Assembly: GCA_023441255.1 (NCBI GenBank) | Contig: JAEZPW010000098.1 | Coordinates: 1 to 17,704 of the forward strand | Reading direction: 5' to 3' | DNA from: Acidobacteriota bacterium | Lineage (GTDB): Bacteria > Acidobacteriota > Terriglobia > Terriglobales > Acidobacteriaceae | Length of the DNA: 17,704 bases | In this document: positions 12,775 through 17,704 of the stretch, piece by piece | Layout of the letters: the number at the start of each line of letters is the position of its first letter | How positions within the stretch are numbered: position 1 is the first letter of the stretch | Translations under genes and position numbers: made by a program | Notes under the pieces: model-generated | What the model saw: only the letters and a program-made list of their open reading frames with translations | What the model was told of the DNA's origin: nothing | The model's database searches: none

Positions 12775-13686
12775 TTACGCCGCCTTCTGCCCCGGCGCCT
12801 TAGCCGTTGGTTCTCCGCGTTCGGCGGCGGCGTGCTCGATCTCGGAATTGATCTCGCTCCCGATCAGAATGCTGGCTCCCGTGATGTAGAACCACAGCAT
12901 CAGGATGATGACCGCACCCAGCGCGCCGTAGGTCTGGCTGTACGAGTTGAAGAAGTGCAGGTAGACGCGGAACGCGAACGATGCGACCAGCCATAGGAAG
13001 ATGCCGATCACCGCGCCCGGAGTGATCCAGTACCACTTGCGCTGTTCCACGTCAGGCCCGGCGTAGTACATGAGGGCAAACGCAACCACGACGAAGAAGA
13101 TTGCGACCGGCCACTGCACGATCTTCCAGACCATCGCGAAGACCCCGGAGAGACCGACGTGCCCCAGGACAGCATCGGCCAGCCTGGGCCCGTAGGTGAT
13201 CAGGACGAAGGCGGCGACAACCAGCACGGCCACTGCGATGGTCAGGATGATGGCGAGACCGCGCTTCTTCCAGTACGGCCGCCCTTCCTTCACGTCATAG
13301 GTGATGTTGAGCGTGTCCATGATGGCGCTCATGCCGCTGGACGCCGTCCAGAGCGCTGCCACCAGGCCCAGGATCAGCTTGGTCCCGCTGCTCGCCTGCG
13401 TAATCTGGGTGATTGTCTGGCTCACCAGTTGCGACGCCTGCCCCGGCAGCACCCGGCCGAAGTAGTTCATGATGTTCTGCTGCGCCGTGGGGTTCCCGCC
13501 CAGCACGAAGCCGAGTACCGAGACCAGAAAGAAGAGCAGCGGAAACAGAGCGAGAAGAAAGTAATAGGACAGCTCAGCCGACCGGCCGAACAGGTCATCC
13601 TTGTCCATCTCTCTCCAGACACGCTTTCCAAGTTGCTTATAGGTGAGTCCACCAAGGTTCCAGGGCGAGGCTTCCGGGTGAGGCAT
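12775..13686 (-). CDS. YihY/BrkB family inner-membrane protein
   Basis: A 303-residue polytopic membrane protein of the YihY (formerly RNase BN/BrkB) family. Six membrane segments are expected near 42-63, 102-122, 143-165, 190-209, 219-240 and 254-276. Family hallmarks are AELSYYFLLALFPLLFF near the N-terminus, TASSGMSAIMDTLNITYDVKEGRPYWKKR (114-142), and YGALGAVIILMLWFYITGASILIGSEINSE towards the end. The molecular function of this family is unsettled; transport or envelope roles are suggested, and the early RNase BN assignment was dropped. ATG 13686 keeps the conserved N-terminal helix but has no clear ribosome binding site. ATG 13608 has GGAGAG just upstream but would cut into that helix. 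The tail after residue 285 is Ala-rich and looks disordered. It is last in the minus-strand run, 136 bases after the cupin gene. Confidence 0.92.
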   Translation of the reverse strand: MPHPEASPWNLGGLTYKQLGKRVWREMDKDDLFGRSAELSYYFLLALFPLLFFLVSVLGFVLGGNPTAQQNIMNYFGRVLPGQASQLVSQTITQITQASSGTKLILGLVAALWTASSGMSAIMDTLNITYDVKEGRPYWKKRGLAIILTIAVAVLVVAAFVLITYGPRLADAVLGHVGLSGVFAMVWKIVQWPVAIFFVVVAFALMYYAGPDVEQRKWYWITPGAVIGIFLWLVASFAFRVYLHFFNSYSQTYGALGAVIILMLWFYITGASILIGSEINSEIEHAAAERGEPTAKAPGQKAA

Positions 13687-13822
13687 GAGAAATCTGTTGC
13701 GGCGTGCAAACGGTCAGTTGCCAGACGAGAGCGCGAACCGGAGCGGCGGAGGCGCAAGAAAGCTGGCCACGAGTTCCACCGCTCAGTTTCGTGCGCGCAT
13801 GACTCTGCGGATTGAGATGACC

Positions 13823-14218
13823 TTACTTCTTCGTCGATTTCGTTGGCCCAACTGCTTTCGCGCTCTTCAGTTCGACAAGGATAGCCTCAAATGGCTTGTC
13901 GCCTACATTTTCCGGGTCGTGTACCTGAGCTGGAGTGTACTGCGTCTGCCCAGCCTTAGCCTGGGCTTCCTGGGTCTTGCCGTCCGGCGAGGTGAAACGA
14001 ATCGAGCCGTCCGTCAGGTAGACCACAACGGAATCTGGATGACTGTGCATCACCGACTTCTCGTGCGGCCCATAGTGTATGCGCAGCACGCGTACGTGCG
14101 CGTTCTCGGTTTCGACCTTATAGTGTTTTGGATCAACTTTCACGGCGTCCTGCGCCGGGGCGATGGTTGCGGCAATCATGCAAGCTGCCGCACAGGTCAA
14201 CAGAATTCGCATTCCCAT
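13823..14218 (-). CDS. Secreted small cupin-domain protein
   Basis: A 131-residue protein with a signal peptide (residues 3-22, MRILLTCAAACMIAATIAPA) and one cupin barrel. Cupin motif 1 is partly kept: G50, H58 and H60 (MHSH) and G71. The usual metal-binding Glu four or five residues after the second His is replaced by Val or Ser. Motif 2 keeps G90, P96, H100 and N104 (GQTQYTPAQVHDPEN). Three His ligands could still hold a metal, but enzymatic activity is uncertain. It would act in the periplasm. The Lys-rich C-terminus looks disordered. The start at 14218 has an ideal ribosome binding site (AGGAGG), the best in the window. It lies 93 bases after the second ABC permease on the same strand and may be co-transcribed; a functional link is not shown. 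Confidence 0.88.
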   Translation of the reverse strand: MGMRILLTCAAACMIAATIAPAQDAVKVDPKHYKVETENAHVRVLRIHYGPHEKSVMHSHPDSVVVYLTDGSIRFTSPDGKTQEAQAKAGQTQYTPAQVHDPENVGDKPFEAILVELKSAKAVGPTKSTKK

Positions 14219-14311
14219 AGAGACCTCCTGAGCTGTATGGAACGGGTTAGAGCCTGCTCGTTCAGCTTGGTTGCTCTACTCTGGAGCCGGGATGTATGGC
14301 GCACTGCTCGC

Positions 14312-15568
14312 TTATTCGTACCTGAGCGCTTCGATCGGATCCAGCCTCGACGCGCGTACCGCCGGAACGATGCCGCTGGCCAGACCTACAGTCCCCAGAA
14401 TCGAAGTGGCGATCAGGATGGAGCTGCCGGAGATGATCAGGTGAATGTCGCCGGCCTGACCGTTCTTGGCGAGCGCGCTGTAGAGGGTCAGGGTTCCGAC
14501 TGAAACGGAGATGATGTAGGCGATGACGACGCCGAGCACACCGCCCACTGCCGTGATGGCCAGCGCTTCCGCCAGGAACTGCAGGAGGATGTGCCGGCTG
14601 CGCGCGCCGAGAGCTTTGAGCATGCCTATCTCGCGGGTGCGCTGGGTGACCGAGACCAGCATGATGTTCATCAGTCCGATACCGCCGATGCCGAGCGTGA
14701 GCGCACCAATGAAGGAGAGCAGGATTCTTAGTCCAAAGATGATGATGCGGAACTGTTTTAGCTGCTTGTCCGACGGGAATACACGGAGCGCGCGCGTGTC
14801 GTCGGCACGGAAGTTGTACTGAGCGGCAAGGGTGCTGCGGATGGAGGCCTCTACCCCTTCGTAGTCGGGAACGTCATAGCCGACCCATATCTGGTCGAGG
14901 TAGTGGAGGTCGCGGAGGTCACCCATGGCCGCGAAGGGTATGTAGACACGCTTATTGCGGTCGTCTTCGGACTGGACCATCTTCGGTTCAAGAACGCCGA
15001 TAACCGTGAAGGGCAGGCCGCCGATGCGTATGCGTTCGCCAAGCGCTTTCTGGCGTCCGAAGAGCTTTTCGCGGGTTTCGGACGCGAGAACTGCGACCCG
15101 GGACTTCTGGATCTGGTGTTCGGCGGTGAAGAACGTCCCTTCCGCCACAGGAAGGTTGAATATCTGCTGCGCGACCGGGTAGTCGCCCTCGACGTGAAGC
15201 GTGAACGAGCGGTTATCGTAGGCAACGACACCGTTCCAGTGCTGGCATGGCGAAATACGCGTGATCTGCGGGACGTTCACGCGCAGGCGCTCCATGTCGT
15301 CCTGCACCAGGCGGATGCGGGATCCCGCTTTGTTGCCACCGGCCTGCATTGAGGTGCGGCCCGGCATGATGACGATGACCTTCGAGCCATAACTGCGAAA
15401 GATGGTATAGATCGCCCTGCCGAAGCCGTCGCCGTAAGCGAGCAGCAGCACTACGGTCGCGATGCCCCAGGCCATGCCGAGCATGGTCATGGCTGAGCGG
15501 CGGCGGTTGTAGAGCAGCGCCGTCCAGGCCTGGGCGAAAACGTCGCGCACTACGCGTCTGTTACTCAT
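14312..15568 (-). CDS. MacB/FtsX-type ABC transporter permease (second of pair)
   Basis: A 418-residue permease of the MacB/LolE-like mechanotransmission class. One N-terminal membrane helix (27-47) is followed by a periplasmic MacB-PCD-like domain (about 48-275), then three helices (276-303, 331-357, 382-402). The cytoplasmic coupling stretch TQRTREIGMLKALGARSRHI (308-327) should contact an ATPase. The end PAVRASRLDPIEALRYE is the family signature. The protein lacks an ATPase domain, unlike MacB itself. Its ATG lies inside the end of the upstream permease gene (8-base overlap), so the two are translationally coupled and probably form a heterodimer. Substrate unknown: export of peptides, macrolides or lipoproteins are the options known for the class. 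Confidence 0.94.
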   Translation of the reverse strand: MSNRRVVRDVFAQAWTALLYNRRRSAMTMLGMAWGIATVVLLLAYGDGFGRAIYTIFRSYGSKVIVIMPGRTSMQAGGNKAGSRIRLVQDDMERLRVNVPQITRISPCQHWNGVVAYDNRSFTLHVEGDYPVAQQIFNLPVAEGTFFTAEHQIQKSRVAVLASETREKLFGRQKALGERIRIGGLPFTVIGVLEPKMVQSEDDRNKRVYIPFAAMGDLRDLHYLDQIWVGYDVPDYEGVEASIRSTLAAQYNFRADDTRALRVFPSDKQLKQFRIIIFGLRILLSFIGALTLGIGGIGLMNIMLVSVTQRTREIGMLKALGARSRHILLQFLAEALAITAVGGVLGVVIAYIISVSVGTLTLYSALAKNGQAGDIHLIISGSSILIATSILGTVGLASGIVPAVRASRLDPIEALRYE

Positions 15569-16808
15569 GGCGCAACGCCTCGACCGGGGTCAGCAGTGAT
15601 GCACGCCGTGCCGGATACAGACCCGCGGTTATGCCCGCAATTGCCAGCGCCGACACCGCGATTACCGCTGAAGACAGCACGATTTTCGGCGGATCGAAGT
15701 TCATGGGCGCCGGCATGTCCTTCAACAGGTACGTGACGAGCCAGGCTGCGCCAATGCCGATCAGTCCGCTGAAGCCCGCGAGCAGCGCACCTTCGAAGAA
15801 GAAATGAAGAAGAATACTGCGGTTCGTTGCGCCGAGGGCCTTGCGCAGGCCGATCTCGCGGGTGCGCTCCGTTACCGAGATCAGCATGATGTTGATGACG
15901 CCGATTGCCCCGAGCGCCAGCGTCACGAGGCCGACGAAGCCCAGGAACATGTCCATGGCGTCCCAGATCTTGGCGATCATCTCGGCCGAGCGTATCGAGT
16001 CGAACTCCTCGAAGGCCTCTTCGTCGCTGGGGTCGAAGCCGCCATGGTTATGCGCGATGGTGCGCTTCATCTCCTGCTTGGCTATTTCGTGTTCGTCGCG
16101 GACGCGGGGCTGATAATTGATGTACGACAAAGCCAGTCGGTCGTCGCCCCACTTGCGCGGAAAGTAGGTCGCCATGGTGGCGTAGGGGATGTAAACGCGC
16201 GTGTTTTCGCCGACATTGTCGCCGTGACCGACGGTGGCCAGCACGCCGACTACTTCAAACCGAATGCTGTTCAGCAGAATCGGCGCGCCCACGGCTGGCC
16301 TGCCGGGATAAAGCAATCGCACGATCTCCGGGCCAATCACCGCAACATTTCGCCGCTGAGCCTCGTCCATCGTGTTCAGCCAACGGCCTTCGTGCATCGG
16401 GATGTAGCGAATGCCACGAAACTGCGGCTCTACCCCAAGCACCGTGCCGTTTGAATTGGCGTAGTCGCTGACGGCGCGAATGTCGTCGCGCTGCAGAACA
16501 GGACAGGCTGCGCGGATGTGTGGCGCGTTAAGCAGGTCGAGATAGTCCTGGTATGTAAGCCTGTACCACCGCCCCGACTGCTGGCTGCCCTTCACGGCCG
16601 GCGAACGTCCGGGAAACACGAACATCACGTCCTGGCCAAGCTCCTCGAAACCTCGTTTGCTGCCTGACCGGAATCCCTCGCCCAGTCCCACGAGCAGCAG
16701 CAGCGATCCGACACCCCAGGCCACGCCAAACATCGTCAGGAACGAACGAAGCTTGTGCGCCCAGAGGGTGCGAAAGATCTCGCCGAACATGTCGAGGAAC
16801 AGGCGCAT
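15561..16808 (-). CDS. MacB/FtsX-type ABC transporter permease (first of pair)
   Basis: A 415-residue paralogue of the next gene with the same plan: one membrane helix (22-43), a periplasmic domain (about 45-285) and three helices (287-312, 338-361, 377-398). The coupling helix reads TERTREIGLRKALGATNRSI and the end reads YPARRASLLTPVEALRHE. The periplasmic domain has a His- and acid-rich loop (residues 253-270, HNHGGFDPSDEEAFEEFD) that its partner lacks. The stop TAA overlaps the start of the second permease by eight bases. Upstream is recG, separated by element copy D. No ATPase or membrane-fusion protein gene lies in the window, so partners are encoded elsewhere. The ribosome binding site is weak (GTGGA). 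Confidence 0.94.
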   Translation of the reverse strand: MRLFLDMFGEIFRTLWAHKLRSFLTMFGVAWGVGSLLLLVGLGEGFRSGSKRGFEELGQDVMFVFPGRSPAVKGSQQSGRWYRLTYQDYLDLLNAPHIRAACPVLQRDDIRAVSDYANSNGTVLGVEPQFRGIRYIPMHEGRWLNTMDEAQRRNVAVIGPEIVRLLYPGRPAVGAPILLNSIRFEVVGVLATVGHGDNVGENTRVYIPYATMATYFPRKWGDDRLALSYINYQPRVRDEHEIAKQEMKRTIAHNHGGFDPSDEEAFEEFDSIRSAEMIAKIWDAMDMFLGFVGLVTLALGAIGVINIMLISVTERTREIGLRKALGATNRSILLHFFFEGALLAGFSGLIGIGAAWLVTYLLKDMPAPMNFDPPKIVLSSAVIAVSALAIAGITAGLYPARRASLLTPVEALRHE

Positions 16809-16886
16809 GAATCCACAACAGAGCTAACGAAAGTTGCAGGAATTGGAAATCATGCGGCGCAGCAAATCAAGGATGGAAATCACAGC

Positions 16887-17016
16887 GATGGCAGACGGTA
16901 GATGGATGATGGCAGATGTGAAATCGCAGAAGTCAGATCGGATGATCGCAGATCTGACTACACCCGACCTGCGATTACATCGTCAATGTGCCATCTGCCA
17001 TCATCCATCTTCCATC
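16887..17016. repeat. Palindromic heptamer element, copy D
   Basis: The best-formed copy. GATGGATGATGGCAGATG (16901-16918) pairs perfectly with 16992-17009 (18 bp). Inside, AATCGCAG (16922-16929) pairs with CTGCGATT (16969-16976), and within that AGTCAGATC (16931-16939) pairs with GATCTGACT (16951-16959). Three nested perfect stems line up in order, so the element can form one long interrupted hairpin in DNA or RNA. The right arm overlaps the recG stop codon (17015-17017). It fills most of the recG to permease gap (16809-17014). Confidence 0.9.
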
Positions 17017-17704
17017 AACCCACTTCCACCAGGCCGTATCTGCGTTGCCAGTGAGCTTTCAGGTGGTGCATGGCTTGCGATATCTCCGTGGCGCCGATTT
17101 CGGCAGTTGGCCCGGCGGCGACGAGCGCAGCTTCGCCCTTGGCTGCGACGAGAAGTTCGCGGTCACGGATGAGGTTGGAAACGCGGAAATCGGGCATGCC
17201 CGCCTGTTTGGTGCCGAAGAACTCGCCGGGGCCGCGTAGTTGCAGGTCGAGTTCGGCGATCTCGAAACCGTTGGTCGTGCGCACCATGGCATCGAGACGC
17301 TGCTCGCCTTCGGGCGACACTTTGCCGCTGGTCATCAGGACGCAGTAAGACTTGGCTGCGCCGCGGCCGATGCGCCCGCGGAGCTGGTGAAGTTGCGACA
17401 AGCCGAAGCGCTCGGCGTGTTCGATAACCATCATGTTGGCATTGGGGACATCGACGCCGACTTCGATGACGGTGGTAGAGACGAGGACGTCGAGTTCGCG
17501 GGCCTGAAACCGGCGCATGACGGAATCTTTTTCTTCGGGGGCGAGGCGTCCGTGAAGAAGACCGACGCGGAGGTCGGGAAAGATCTTCTTTCGCAGCTCG
17601 TCGTACATCTTGACGGCAGCTTTGAGGTTCGCCCAGGCAGTAGCCCTGGCTGACTGGGAGACCGCTGCGCTGGTCTGGGGACGGGTCTTCGACTCGTCCC
17701 GCTG
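17015..17704 (-). CDS. recG: ATP-dependent DNA helicase RecG, C-terminal part (5' truncated)
   Basis: RecG remodels stalled replication forks and Holliday junctions. The visible 229 residues are the second helicase lobe and C-terminal region; the N-terminal wedge domain and the Walker A and DExx motifs lie outside the window. Motif V (TTVIEVGVD, residues 77-85) and motif VI (QLHQLRGRIGRG, 104-115) are intact. They are followed by the RecG-typical FEIAELDLQLRGPGEFFGTKQAGMPDF. The end YGLVEVG is normal. The frame is open to the right edge. Between the edge and LKAAVKMYDEL the protein has a Ser/Thr/Ala-rich stretch (residues 1-26) where RecG proteins normally have only a few residues, so it looks like an insertion (see findings). 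The TGA stop overlaps element copy D. Confidence 0.95.
   Translation of the reverse strand, partial: QRDESKTRPQTSAAVSQSARATAWANLKAAVKMYDELRKKIFPDLRVGLLHGRLAPEEKDSVMRRFQARELDVLVSTTVIEVGVDVPNANMMVIEHAERFGLSQLHQLRGRIGRGAAKSYCVLMTSGKVSPEGEQRLDAMVRTTNGFEIAELDLQLRGPGEFFGTKQAGMPDFRVSNLIRDRELLVAAKGEAALVAAGPTAEIGATEISQAMHHLKAHWQRRYGLVEVG

Noticed and set aside
5615..17016. Insertion sequences or transposase genes
   Set aside because: No transposase or integrase is encoded anywhere in the window; the repeat elements have no coding capacity, and target duplications cannot be seen with confidence.

Overview
The window looks like chromosomal DNA of a GC-rich diderm bacterium. The mix of genes suggests an Acidobacteria-type genome: SelB, a secreted M13 peptidase, an MCE/MlaD-type protein, a membrane spermidine-synthase-like protein, paired MacB-like permeases and a PAS histidine kinase. 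This assignment is an inference from gene style; there is no rRNA or other marker to confirm it. Most genes lie on the minus strand. The exceptions are selB (5' truncated at the left edge), a cold-shock gene and the histidine kinase.

Layout: selB end (2-1798, +) meets an M13 metallopeptidase gene (1995-4034, -) tail to tail, with a good minus-strand terminator between them. Next on the minus strand come an MCE/MlaD-type gene (4342-5415), a membrane-embedded spermidine synthase-like gene (5777-8173) and acpS (8327-8704). A divergent region then leads to a csp gene (9142-9342, +) with a strong promoter and a structured leader. After about 560 bases with no convincing gene comes a large, lower-GC hybrid sensor kinase (9900-12647, +). 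The minus strand resumes with a YihY/BrkB family protein (12775-13686), a secreted cupin (13823-14218), two overlapping MacB/FtsX-type ABC permeases (14312-15568 and 15561-16808), and the C-terminal third of recG (17015-17704, cut at the right edge).

The most unusual content lies between the genes. Four gaps (about 5615-5768, 8187-8326, 8823-8994 and 16887-17016) carry the same kind of element. Each has a left arm of degenerate GATGGCA-like heptamers, a core of roughly 50-90 bases, and a right arm that is the reverse complement (perfect stretches of 10 to 18 bp). Two copies share a nearly identical 29-base core, which shows they are related. Three other gaps carry arrays of unrelated heptamers (TTTTTGA, TTGNNGA, AGTTNTC), all with a period of exactly seven bases. 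Together they look like a family of heptanucleotide-based intergenic repeats, some folded back into long imperfect palindromes. They resemble in form the heptanucleotide STRR repeats described in cyanobacteria.

The genes do not form one pathway. They cover translation (selB), lipid and envelope functions (MCE protein, AcpS, M13 peptidase, ABC permeases, BrkB), signalling (kinase), cold-shock RNA binding and DNA repair (recG). The only clearly coupled pair is the two ABC permeases. The intergenic repeat system is the best candidate here for something not fully described.
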